A stretch of 64,000 nucleotides of DNA, taken from positions 1,116,001 to 1,180,000 of the forward strand of contig CM022373.1 in NCBI GenBank assembly GCA_011800155.1. Direction: 5' to 3'. Made by a program: the position numbers and the translations under genes. A model generated the notes under the pieces. That model saw only the letters and a program-made list of their open reading frames with translations. It was not told where the DNA came from and ran no database searches. This document shows, piece after piece, positions 38,065-49,081 of this stretch; the stretch's first letter is position 1, and every line of letters starts with the position of its first letter. The DNA comes from Flammulina velutipes (Eukaryota; Basidiomycota; Agaricomycetes; Agaricales; Physalacriaceae).

Positions 38065-39739
38065 TTACACTCTACACTTGAGATCGCCCCCAATCATAGC
38101 CAACGTCGCACCCAAGCACCACCCCAACTCCGTACCAGCAACCTTCTTCCCTATAACGACTTCCTTCTCTGAATCAAACTCGTATCCAAGCCGCAGTAGC
38201 CCATGCATGAACGTTAGATCCAAACACCATTCCGGTCTTCCCTCTAGTTCCTCCATGACCGCCGGTTCAGATCCCCAGCGCGTCTGCCACGTAGTCCGAC
38301 CATCACAAACACTTTGAGCCAGCTCAGAGATGCTGTTGATACTGAGAGTATCGCTCCCGCGGAGTAAAGGATTGACGCGGTCGAAAAAGTACGACAGAAG
38401 TAGTACCTTTCCTCCGGGGAAGCTATCCAGAAGTGATGGTTGATAGACACCATTAAATGAGCACGGCTTCACTTCGCACACCGCGTCCTTGGCCATCACG
38501 AGCTGAACGATACGGTTGCACGCGTCGAACGAGCCGACGTCCTCGCCAGACATCTTGAGCTCTCGACCTTCGACGGTTATTTGGCGCGACGTGCCCTTCG
38601 CCAGGCAAGGATTGACGATGGAGCCCGACTTTGACGGTCGAATAGAGTCCATGAACTCAACCAGCTGATGGATGCTCTTGCGTGCGCTCATCAGCCCGTA
38701 GCCGAGGTACGAGTGCTGGTACAGGACGTGCGACCTCCCACTAAAGTTGAGATCGTACTTGTGTTCGCCGTCCTCCAATTTCCCCTCGTTGTCGTCCCAT
38801 TTCGGCTCAAAGACGATCTGAGTCGACGCACCGCCGAGGTCGAGAACAGCCGAAGTTCTGGATGTGCCGTCGAGTAGACCAAGGAGATAGTTCGCCGTAA
38901 TCCAGGCGTAGACACCTTCGTCTTTGCCATCCATAACCTCCGCACTGCCGAAAGCAAAGGGATAGTTTCGCTGCAGCCTCTCTTTGACCTTTGCTAATAT
39001 TGCCTCACTCTTCTCCTCTCCAAGCAGCCTGAGGCCAGCAGTCGCCTTGACCTCTACTGGCGCACATTTGCGGAACTCCTCCGGGATAACGCGTATGGCT
39101 TCGTCGAGGAGGACGTCGAGACTCGCAGCAGCCTTGTCTGGCGAGTCAGCAAATGATGATAGACCGGGCTGGGTCATTTTAAAGACCTCGTATTCGTAGG
39201 TAGGATTCACTTTGCAATTGTTGAATTTATAAATATGGACGCGGGAGCCAGTTGAGCCAGCGTCAATCATGAGAGCGTACTGCACGAGGGGGACGTTGTG
39301 GGAGTAGGAGGACGTGCAGTGTGTCGTGCTGGACGGATTGGGATCGTTGTCGAACGAGGGTGGTTCGTCGTCGTCAATATGAGGAGAGGCTGGAGACGGT
39401 GGATTTGGCCCAGTATTGACAGTATGTGGGTGCGTTGCTGTGGTGGTCTGGTGTACAGGAGGTGGTTTCCCTGTTGTAGGCAAGCGTACGTCTAGACCAT
39501 AATGAATATAACGCAGTCGGACGCGTTTAGAACTGACCTTCAGGCTCGTCGATGCTAGAGTCTCCCCAAGGAAGATCTCTGCGTTCCCTTGGTCCAAAGA
39601 CGTATACTAGGCCGATGAGGACAGCAGCACCAATCGCAAACTTTTTCCATGTCCACGCAATTCGTTGCTTTGGTGCGCCTCTGCTAGGACCCATACCTCC
39701 CTCAATACGCTCGTAGTTGGCAGTCCGTGGGGAGAGCAT
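38065..39739 (-). CDS. GDA1: Golgi nucleoside diphosphatase (GDA1/CD39 family)
   Basis: Two exons (39538-39739 and 38065-39491; 46-bp intron) give 542 residues. A short cytosolic tail (MLSPRTANYERIEGG) is followed by a membrane anchor FAIGAAVLIGLVYVFG and a proline-rich stem. The four apyrase conserved regions are visible: MIDAGSTGSRVHIYKF, ATAGLRLL, YAWITANYLLG and LDLGGASTQIVF. Lumenal GDPases of this family convert GDP, the by-product of mannosylation, to GMP, which allows GDP-mannose import into the Golgi. This links it with the GH47 gene at 6.2 kb in glycan processing. Its 5' region is duplicated near 42.5 kb. Confidence 0.92.
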
Positions 39740-39886
39740 GTTGCTATTTTGACGCGACCGACGTCGTCGAGGGTGAGGGTAAGTGGCAGAAGACAGTGTC
39801 GAGATAGTGACGGGTATTAAAGAAGTTGCACAGCCACTCCTCCTGATCGAACACGTTGTGGCGCACCAATATTCGGTCCGACCACG
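39735..39886. repeat. GDPase 5' region, copy 1 of a direct repeat flanking K4
   Basis: Contains GAGAGCATGTTGCT, GGGTGAGGGT, AAGTTGCACAGCCACTCCTC and GAACACGTTGTGGCGCA in order. The same blocks recur in the same order and orientation at 42464-42603. This copy spans the GDPase start codon and its upstream region. Confidence 0.75.
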
Positions 39887-40032
39887 AACTGGGATACTCA
39901 TAGATACACCAGAGAATTTTACTAGTGGAGAAATGATAGTGCCTAATTCAATCTAAATATCTTACGTATGCGCTCAACCCACTGAATACTTTCAAATAAT
40001 GTCCCATGCGTGACACTGGTATACATAATTCT

Positions 40033-42310
40033 TCAATATGAGTCGCTTGAACTAGTAGAGAGCGCCTCGTCAACCCCTATCATGGGCATCCGATCGACAT
40101 CTTCACCTGCGACGAGCTTGTGTAACCTCTCCATCTCTTCCTCATATTCTTCGTCCGATGCCATGAACAAATTAGCTCTGTCAAAGTCTGATATGGTCCA
40201 CCGTCCGTAATCATCGACGAGGATGTTCCAAGTCCGAATATCCCGATGGAGCATTTCACAATCATGAATCTGTTTCAGCGTAGATATGAGTTGATGTCTA
40301 AAAGTGAATGCTATTAGTCGCTTCAAGTACTATATGAAGAGAAAGGTAAGTTACCCTTCTTCTTTCAGCCTTTCCTCCATATTGGGGATCCAGGGAAGGG
40401 GTTGTCCAGCATCACCTAGCATGAGGGCTCCTAACCTGTTCCTTGACTCCGTCCAATAACCGATGTAGAACGGGACTCCGGTGATGTTACATGCTCGAAG
40501 CTGAGCATACATTGAATATTCATGCGAGATGCGCTTGATGCGCTTTGGGACCGTAGCAAGCTTGATGACAAACGAAACGCCTCCCTCTGGCACAAACAGA
40601 TCGGCGGCTCGCAATAGAGTGGCGCTATAAACGTCCCCAGAGGCACCGCCACCCAATCTTTCGTTGACGGTGACGATGCAGTAATCGTTGGGCTTCAGTG
40701 TCACCTTCCTATATTCTGGGGGAATATCGGGAATAAGGACAAGCGGCAGCATGGACTCGTAGATTCCGAAACGGAAGTAGAGCAAAATGGCGTCGCAGGA
40801 GCGAAGTTGAATTCTTGTCTTGGCTATTATCTGATAAAAATGTGAGTTTATGTCCAAGAAGGAAGGAGAGCATTGACCGTACCTCGTCTCTAAGACTGAT
40901 GTCAGGTAGCGTCCTCCTGCGTTTAGCTTGAGGCGATGATGAGCTCGATGACCTAGAATCAGCAATCTTGGCTTTCAGAGCAGTGGGAGGATCACCCTCT
41001 TCCTCGTCGATATCACCGGTCTCCTCAAAACACCGTTTCTTCCCGTTCAAAAGACGCTCTGTGAGAAAGTGGTTTTCATCAACAAAAGAGGACACAAGTT
41101 CTTGGCTTTCACAGCTCAAATCAGCAGCATAAGCTTCGTCAAGTAACGGCAACCGTTGAATAGCGTCGTAGACAAAGGCGATATGCAGAGCGCTCCATAG
41201 TTCACCGTATGGCGGGGATTCACATTCCCGGATATCCACAAGTTCTGACAAGAACAGTGTCTGACTCTGACGGTGGCGAACACCGATGCGTATGTAATGT
41301 CCGCAATCGAAGACTATTCCTGTGGCATCTGCCCGAACTGCGTTTATCCAGGCCTATAAATGCATGCATTAGCATGTCTGATCGAGAAACAGTCAACGAC
41401 AGACCCGTTGTACATAATCTCGACATTGAGGTTTATAGCCTTCTTTCGCAGAATCCAGACGGATGATAGGCTTGACATCCCCGGGATCTGGTATGGAGGA
41501 CGTGTCCCGAGGGCTGCGGCGCGTAGGAGCGGGTACGTGTGAGGTCATCTTTTCGGGCAGGTTCCAAAGTGAAAGTGGTGCATCGGGAGGGTAACGCGGA
41601 GCCGCCTTGGGTTTTGGCTTTTTAGAACAAGTAGAATCGTACGACCAATCGAAGGTTTTGCGAGGATGGAACTTATCCATTTCCTCAAGCAAAGTGAAGG
41701 CGTCGGTGCAAAAGAACATCCCGATTGCCGGATAGGGTACGTTCTTGACCAGCGCGACAACTTTGGTTCTAGTAGCGGTGTCCAAAGGTGAATTGATTAG
41801 TAGACGAGCGTGGCTTGGATCACGAACGACGTCCAGGAATTTGAGTACAGTCTCCTGAACGACATATTTATTGTAGAGTGTCGCAAATTCTTTGGATAGA
41901 ATTGGACATGGTCCCCAATGTATCAACCCGGGCAACTCGTGAGGGTATGAGGGATGGATCAGCATTGCAGCGGCAACTTTTGTGCAAGGCGGATCGACTC
42001 CTTTACCTCTCAGGTCGCGGACGAATTCTGCATTGTGGGCGCGCAGGAATCTGTAGCGATCTTCGCTAAAAGTATAGCACTCGTCCGGTAGTGCTTCTAG
42101 ATTGGATGAATATGTGTCCTTGATTTGGGCGAGGTCGGCAAGGAGAGAGGGGAGGACTACAACGCGTTTCAAGACAAGATGGTCTGCTAGATGTCTGTCG
42201 AAGAACTCCAGTGGGCAATCGGGAGCAGGTATAACGGGCGCCCCAGCAGCAGGAGTGAACGGAGGATGCTTGAAGTTGTAGAGTTTGCGCTGGCAGATGT
42301 TCTCAACCAT
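40033..42310 (-). CDS. Fungal protein-kinase-like protein K4
   Basis: Four exons on the minus strand with the same plan as K1 and K2, about 700 residues. Gly-rich loop NERLGGGASGDVYSA, VIKLA lysine, HRDIRTWNIL and SDFDRA are intact, so it may be active. The first intron starts with GTCTGT rather than the GTAGGT or GTGAGT seen in its relatives. It is most like K2, in inverted orientation; homology extends beyond the coding region on both sides (about 40015 to 42460). It is flanked by direct copies of the GDPase 5' region. The C-terminus ends in a serine run (STSSSDSY). Confidence 0.8.
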
Positions 42311-42633
42311 TTCCCAGAGGTGTGATGGAAGTAGGACAAAAAGTCGAACGTCGAGCGACGAGCCACAAAATCACGTTCCCAAATTAGGACCTGTGTTCAC
42401 CACTGCTGGCAGGTGATGCATCATGCTCACCGTGACATTTGATGATGATCATCGTCAAAGGAGAGAGCATGTTGCTGTCTGTTGCTGTTTTGAAGCGACA
42501 TGTCGTTGAGAGTGAGGGTCAGCGTCATTGACACAATGTAACGCAAGTTGCACAGCCACTCCTCGAACACGCTGTGGCGCAACATTCTGCAACATTCGGT
42601 CCGGGTATTCTGAGACGTTCTTTGCCTCCCACC
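42311..42633. other. Intergenic between K4 and the NTPase-nuclease gene
   Basis: Left part (to about 42460) is upstream sequence shared with K2; right part is the duplicated GDPase 5' region, which now serves as the upstream region of the NTPase-nuclease gene. Confidence 0.6.
42464..42603. repeat. GDPase 5' region, copy 2 of the direct repeat flanking K4
   Basis: Diverged copy of 39735-39886: GAGAGCATGTTGCT, GAGTGAGGGT, AAGTTGCACAGCCACTCCTC, GAACACGCTGTGGCGCA and CATTCGGTCC occur in order. It begins within a few bases of the end of K4-related homology. Confidence 0.72.
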
Positions 42634-45600
42634 ATGTACAAACCTATGGACGACGACTCTACCGCGAACAATATCATTGACGATTTCACGGAAGAAGAAC
42701 ACGCTGCTATGGACGCTAAAACCGCCAACTGGAGTAAAGAAATCGAGACTTTCATGGCACTTGGGATGGATATCGACTCTCTCATCGTCTCGTCTGTGGG
42801 ACACACGATCCTCCTCCATGCCATCACCAGCTGCGAAAAAATGAACCAGTCTTTTCTCATTACCAACACGGAGAAAGGTGTGACGCTATTGACGCTCCTG
42901 AAGCAACCCGACGTCGCGAAAGCGGTCCGTATCGCTGTAGAGAATCGCTCTCTTCGACCTCTGCGCTGTTTGAGTGAGTATTTACTTCCAATTTATATTT
43001 ATTATTCTCAGGCCAATCAGAATCGCTGAGAACTCCTGAACGACCTCCTATTGTTAGCAACCGACTATCACTGGTAGGTTCGCAAGCTTGGGGTATGTCT
43101 AAATTTCGTAGAACTGAATGTACGCTAACGATTACCCAGCGACTCAGAGCAGTTGGAAGTTGCCGTTCAAAGGCCACGCTCACGAGGTCTTGCTTCGTAC
43201 CATTATTAACGGCCTTAAGGAAGTAGAGATGAATGCAGCGTACGCTCCCTCCGCTTTTGTCTCGAACTCCTCTGGGACAGGAAAGTCCAAGCTGGTGGAC
43301 CAACTATCAGAACTTGTGGTCAGTATACCGATATGCCTGCGGCCAGGTCATTCAACTGGTTTGTGTAAGATTACCCATTTACGACACCAATTGCTCACTC
43401 AGATTTAGGATATCCTCTCGGCGATGACGCGTTCAGAAATTGGTATATGGAGCCACAACATCTCGGCAGTAGATCTGCTGGAGCGAGGGCTTCCAACGCC
43501 TTAGTATATGCTATCCTCAAAGTGTTACATTCGTGTTTAAGAGAAATCGAACGTAAGTGTCCAAACGTTCAAAAGTCGTATACCAGGATTCTAACATTTC
43601 ATACAGATGCAACCACCGAGGCTAGCAACTACAATTCCATTCTAAATAAAGCTGATGAGCACACGTCTACTGTTCATCCCACGAAAACACCGCTAGAGCG
43701 TCAGCAAATGCTCGCCCGACTTTTCAAGGAACGGATGGCTCTTGGCCAAACATATGTTACTCATGGAGATTATCGGAAGGACTTTTACAAGATGGCAGTC
43801 GCTGAAGCCGAACAGGTTGGTCATGCACATCCAAATCTTGGAAGTGTGTGCTGATAGACATTCTTAGTATATGCAACGGTCTTACCCAGGCAAGGACAGA
43901 TTCACTAGCCTCCATGAAAGTTCGGGGGACTTGAACTCTATGTACTCACTCCAACGTTCAGAGAACGATAACGTGCGCGCCATCGCTAAACAAGTAACTT
44001 CATTCTTGGCAGGACATTCCAATCGCCGAAGACCCAACGAACCGCCACTTATCATCATCTCATTTGACGAAGCAGAGGCTCTTATTCAGGGCCCCGAAGC
44101 TGCGTCTTGGACGCTCTACTCTGAGCTTCAACATGTTCTCCATCAGCTGAAGTATTCACAGATCTTCTGTCTGTTCCTCTCGACAACTACGGAATGTAAT
44201 CTATTTAGCACTGAAAGCTCCTTAAACCAATCAGCGCGGATCGTCAGTTATGTTCACCGCTCTCTGGCCCCAATCACGGAGATTGGTTTGGACCAACTGG
44301 CCAGTCCCGCCATTGCAAGAAAGACCACTTTGGAAGATGTAACCTCTTTGAGTTTCATTGCTCACCTAGGTCGACCTTTGTAAGTTCTACTTTCCATCAC
44401 AATCATCCCAGTTAACTTCAACACAAACAGGTTCGGTTCTCGATACGATTATGGCGATCGAGAAGTCCGAGGTAGTCTGGTAGATTTTGCCAGGGCGAAA
44501 CTCCTCGGCGGCCAGTCAAACATACAGCCCGACATGGAGCGCAGAGACCGCGAGGGTGTACTAGCAGCTATCGCTGTCCGCTGTCCTATCGAGTTTTCCC
44601 CTCAAACTGAAAGGGAGAAAGATGTCCTTCGACGCCAGGTCGAATGGCACATGCGAATTGTCCTCGCTGCCACCTCAAGATTCAAATATCTCACTACCAT
44701 AGCTGCATCAGAGCCAATCCTAGCTGAAGCTGCTTCGTTCGTCAAACCAGAGGAGGGCCTTGCCTTTTATCTAGGCCATCACATGGACCGGTCGGGTGTC
44801 AGTGTCGGAGACCGTGGCGAATTTGTGGCCATGCTCACACTGCTCGCTGCTCGTGACGCTGCCTCTGCCGCATCCCGCGAGAGGATGATCACGGTGCATA
44901 GCTTCCTTGAAGCACTAATTCCCGAAAGCAGCCACGATGGCCTCCGTAATGCTCATCCAACGAACGTGCAATACGACGAGGAGGATGTGCCACTCAAAGA
45001 TGCCTTCAAGGAATCATGGATGTGGTTCAACCACTTCATCAAGGTTGACGACTTGGCAGCCATTCACGTAGATCACCTCTGGGCTCTCATGTCGCGCGGC
45101 GCAGCTATCCTTTGCGCCAACAACCAAGGTGGGATTGACATCATCACCCAGTTCACCAATAAAGGAACAGTTCTGGCTCCCGAGAACATATCTGTCATGC
45201 TGTACCAGGTCAAGAACAGCCCTAGCTTTGATGCCACCGTCGTTCCAGCAATATTTGCCATCATGGATCCAATGCGCCTCAAGATCTTCGACGGGAATTC
45301 TGCTCACCCAGTCGTTAGGATTGTGATGTCGCTGGCCGCACCTGAACCCGAGATCATTTTTGTGAAGCCGCCGACGAGACGTTCAGAACACCCGAGAACG
45401 AAACGTGAGCTCAAGAACTTCACTTCATACGACATTTGGTTTGCTGGTATATCGCCCGAAACCTACCGACCAATGTCGGCTAGTGATGCACCACATTATC
45501 GAGCCCTTCTTCAGCGTTCGCAAGGTCTCTCCGGTGCCTACGACCTGTTCGATGACTGGATCAAACACGATGTTCACTCGAGGGAAGGGAGGTCAGAATT

Positions 45601-45709
45601 GAGGCGGCGGATGAATCCTGGCACCGCGGTGAACGAAGCTCACTGGAGCTTCATCCAGCGAAACCCAGAGTACGAAGACAAATCGAGCATGGATCATCAA
45701 CAGATATAG
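42634..45709 (+). CDS. P-loop NTPase with C-terminal PD-(D/E)XK-like nuclease region (crinkler-related type)
   Basis: About seven exons, close to 900 residues. An N-terminal region of about 110 residues is followed by LPFKGH and a P-loop, SNSSGTGKSKLVDQL (about 43262-43306). The Walker B strand is LIIISFDEAEAL (about 44050-44080). The last 390 residues are one open exon, with GGIDIITQFTN followed 20 residues later by MLYQVKNS, the D...QxK pattern of restriction-endonuclease-like folds. This combination matches the crinkler-related NTPase-nuclease proteins described from basidiomycetes (Zhang, Burroughs and Aravind). Their role is inferred to be in effector or conflict functions; no activity is shown here. 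No signal peptide. Exon edges near 42975-43140 and 43560-43610 are uncertain. Confidence 0.72.
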
Positions 45710-45861
45710 AGATTTCCAACGAGCGCGATGGAAGTTTCCGAAGACCATGGGACTGATACCTTGTTCTGTACGGGCTGACCACTCACTATCGATGTAGAAA
45801 ATTGTTACCTGCCCTTCCGCCATAGATAGTGACAGGTATTGAAGAACTTTCACAACCGCGG

Positions 45862-45899
45862 CCGCTCCTCACACGTTGTGGCGCAACGTCATCCGGTAC
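45862..45899. repeat. Third, short copy of the K4-flanking repeat
   Basis: CCGCTCCTCACACGTTGTGGCGCAACG followed by ATCCGGTAC resembles part of 39850-39886 and 42558-42603, in the same orientation. It lies just past the stop of the NTPase-nuclease gene. Confidence 0.5.
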
Positions 45900-45947
45900 T
45901 GCCGCCATTATTGGGGATCCTGCATACCAAAAAACAAGATCATGTCA

Positions 45948-48071
45948 TTAGTGTAAAAATGATCGCATGTAATCCAGTATATTACCACGTGCATTTAGCA
46001 CCATTCGAACTGAAACAGCGTAGACTGTCAGCGTGAAGACGCAGAACCAGAACAATGCAAATAATATCACAGAAGCAGTATCTCGGACACGAAATGACAG
46101 GGATGCGACTCCAACAACGAACGCCAGCAAGCTATAAAGAGGACAATAAGGATTGTGTTAGGAACGAGTGGTGGTTCCGAGTCGTACCTCCAAAGGAGTA
46201 GAGCGTAGGGAATGCTATATATTATCGCGGTAATATCCAACGCGGTTTCTGCGTCAATCCACTCTGCCCTATAACGAATCTATAGACAAGGGTTATAGAG
46301 TGTAAGCAGTCATAATGGTATGTGACTTACCGCCAATGCCCCCGGCTTATAAGAATGGTTTGTGGGATTCTGTTTGAGCAGGATCGTACCACTGATAGTA
46401 CTCCCCAAGCTGGTCACAATAGAAATGTTGGCGCAAACTTGGGAGAGCGACATGTGCGAAGTGTCCGCGTCAGAGACGCCAGGAACGGCCAGGAATGCAA
46501 TGTTTGCGTTGAGAAAAACAGTAGCCTAAGTCGGGACGTCAATGGCCAAGGATACATTCGCAAAAAAAAACACCACATACTATAATTACAATTTGTTGCC
46601 AGGAGGATACAACTGCCTGGAACATGGGTATTTCATCTTCGTATGAGACCCAGTTCTTGGCTATAACCTCAAGGCTTCTTCGATGCTCAAGTGGCGCAAA
46701 GAGTGTTGCCACATATATCATCTTCACAATCCAAGATGTCCGATGAGTGTCGCCATCAATCGTAGTCACCCTCTGACTCCGGAGGAGTCGAGTTTGCCGT
46801 TGTCCATGGAAGTTCATGAAGCGATGATTAGCTGAGTTTTTATCAGCTACAGCTGCTGCAGTACAATCTAACACGCACCATACGTCGACAACAGCATAGC
46901 TAACAGCAAAGAATATGATTAGTAGATGAATCCTAAGCGAGAAGAAACTACTAATCTGACCAACAGATTCAGTTAAGTATGCTTGGCCATCTGCATCTGA
47001 CACGACTTGATCACAGTGATATCGCGCTATATGGCGTTAAGCTTAGCGTGAACAGTTCGTTATAAGCATAATAACAGTGGTTATATACCCTTTATCTGAT
47101 CAATGAGGCCCAGAAGCTGTTGAGTCTTGCTAGTGTCGAAGGGGCACATTGGTTCAACACCCGACAACAAGCCTGATGGTACGCAATTGAGTATATTTCT
47201 CCAGCCGATGACGGAAACCGTACCGATAGCGCTATGGGTGAGCACAGAGGAGATTCGCTCAAGAGTCTGTGGTAGGATCTGAACATGATGAGGAAACTGT
47301 TGCACATGGTACCAGTATTGAGCGTCAAGATAGTATTCTAGGTTTCGTTAGTCAAGTCATAGTCATGACAGACACATGGCAACTGATTGTTACTCACTAA
47401 GATGCGACTGGCTCTGGATTGCAGGTCGTAGGCTGTCCATGGAGCTTGTGATTTCACATTTATCCAACCAAAGTAAGCCCTCGTGACCTTTGTCAGCCAT
47501 GTAATAAGTCCAGAGTTTGGAGCTCATACAGAGAACTACGTCCAGCTCGGTGCGAGCATCGTATTCTCTTTGTAGTCGCGTGAGCATGTATCTTTGGAAT
47601 TCGTTGATTTCGTCCAACAGGTTGTCATCGTAGAGATAACTCTCGGTTAGAAAGCGAATTATCCCGACCTGTAAAGCAAAGTAAAGCTGCCCTCCAGGAT
47701 GCACAAAGGCCCTCCAACCTGAACGTGACGGTGTCCGAGTATCATCGCTACAGTGATTTGAGCAACCGTTATAGCTAGAACAGACGTAGTTTCTCACACT
47801 GATGCGATTGTGAGGATTTTTCCAGGAGGAACACTATGACTTGTTCGAGCGCCGAGTCTGAGCGAAGTCTTGAACAGTATAATCGAGGAAAGAGATTCAC
47901 AAGGACGCACACTTCGATGTATGGTTCATAGCGCTTTGACGCCGCGGGTTCAAATGGACTCGTACAAAGAACTGTTTTACGCGGATGTGCGTTCGTTTGG
48001 GACATCAACAATTGGTAGAAGGTCCTAGCGTTGTGGTACGAAGTCGAATTGCCATCTGAATCGTGATGCAA
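45948..48071 (-). CDS. WW-domain-like membrane protein (Agaricomycete family)
   Basis: Spliced on the minus strand from 48071 to 45948 through about seven introns. Near residue 100 is SGWRAFVHPGGQLYFALQ, a degenerate WW-like motif, followed by LTESYLYDDNLLDEI, a second WW-like half (TYYMADKGHEGLLWLD) and DAQYWYHVQQFPHH. This order recurs in a family of mushroom proteins that I recall only as WW-domain-containing. The C-terminal half has about five hydrophobic segments, among them ANIAFLAVPGV, IYSIPYALLLWSLLAFVVGV and VILFALFWFCVFTLTVYAV. Function unknown. Exon borders near 47790 and 46860-47000 are uncertain. Confidence 0.55.
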
Positions 48072-48481
48072 TCAAGAAACCACCGGTGTTATAGTGGCCG
48101 ACTAATGACTGTACGTAGCTGTACATGTGGTGCTGTAAGGGCCCTATTCAATGGGTGAACAAGAGAGCTCACCTGACGTTGCAGTGCACCTTGAATGTTC
48201 CCACTGCAACTCCAGGGTCTCGTACCGGTCTGCATATAAAGGGATGCACGTCTGAAGCTCGGCGGTCGTTAGGCCGCAAGGGTCCTCCATCTTCCTACTA
48301 TGGGTCTGCTATCCCTCAATAGTGTCAATGAAGTACAGTGAGCTCCTTTGTCACCAAACTACCAAGGCTTCTCATGAATGGTATAGCACAATCCACAACA
48401 GGGTACCAGAGAATACTCGTAACTCGGCCTTCTACTCGCATCTGATCTAGAAGTCAACTGACATGTCAAGCATACGACAGG
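48072..48481. other. Intergenic between the WW-like gene and the small coiled-coil ORF
   Basis: I see no gene, repeat or RNA in this stretch. Confidence 0.4.
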
Positions 48482-48790
48482 ATGGCTAACGCAGAGATGG
48501 ACATGAAGTTCTGGGCCGATAAGATCGATAGGTTGGAACGCCAAACCAACAAAGCCTCTATTTCCTCCAAGCTCGCGAATGCCAAAAAGAAATTCACTGA
48601 AGCCCGTCAAAGGCTGGAGAAGGCGGAGGAAGAGGCACAGCGCTCTTCAACTGCTACGACGGCCAATGGGAGCCTCTCAGAAGGCAAAGGAACAGAGGAT
48701 GAGCCGTCGTCATCTCTGGACAGTTCACAGAGGGGGTCGAAGCAGCATATTGGCAAAGGAAGAAGACGGTGGATCCAGTGGTGGGCATAG
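48482..48790 (+). CDS. Small coiled-coil protein (hypothetical)
   Basis: A single frame of 102 codons. Residues 5-55 form a charged coiled-coil-like helix (KFWADKIDRLERQTNKA, KLANAKKKFTEARQRLEKAEEEA), followed by a serine-rich linker and a basic, tryptophan-containing end (GKGRRRWIQWWA). No domain recognised. The composition is better than random for a frame of this length, but there is no splice or promoter evidence. It lies convergent to DAM1. Confidence 0.4.
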   Translation: MANAEMDMKFWADKIDRLERQTNKASISSKLANAKKKFTEARQRLEKAEEEAQRSSTATTANGSLSEGKGTEDEPSSSLDSSQRGSKQHIGKGRRRWIQWWA

Positions 48791-49081
48791 TACATGTGAA
48801 GGGTTCAGAAGAAGGGTAGTTCGCGATTTTGCACCTGGGATCAAGAATTTCGTAGTCGTCGAGTCCGTTGCCAAATACAATATTTTGGCTGAGGAATCTT
48901 GTTCAACAAACCCATTGAACCAGGTCGGCGAAGAGAGAGGGCGAACTAGGATATGTTTTAGAACTGGGATATGATAAATCAAAACCTGCATCGGTGTCAG
49001 CTTTGGACGAAAAAGGCTGGTCGAGATACTCACCTATATAAAGACACGCGAGAGATATACAATAACTAATTGATACAGTTT
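48791..49081. other. Intergenic 3' of DAM1
   Basis: Short stretch between the convergent small ORF and DAM1; I see nothing in it. Confidence 0.35.
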
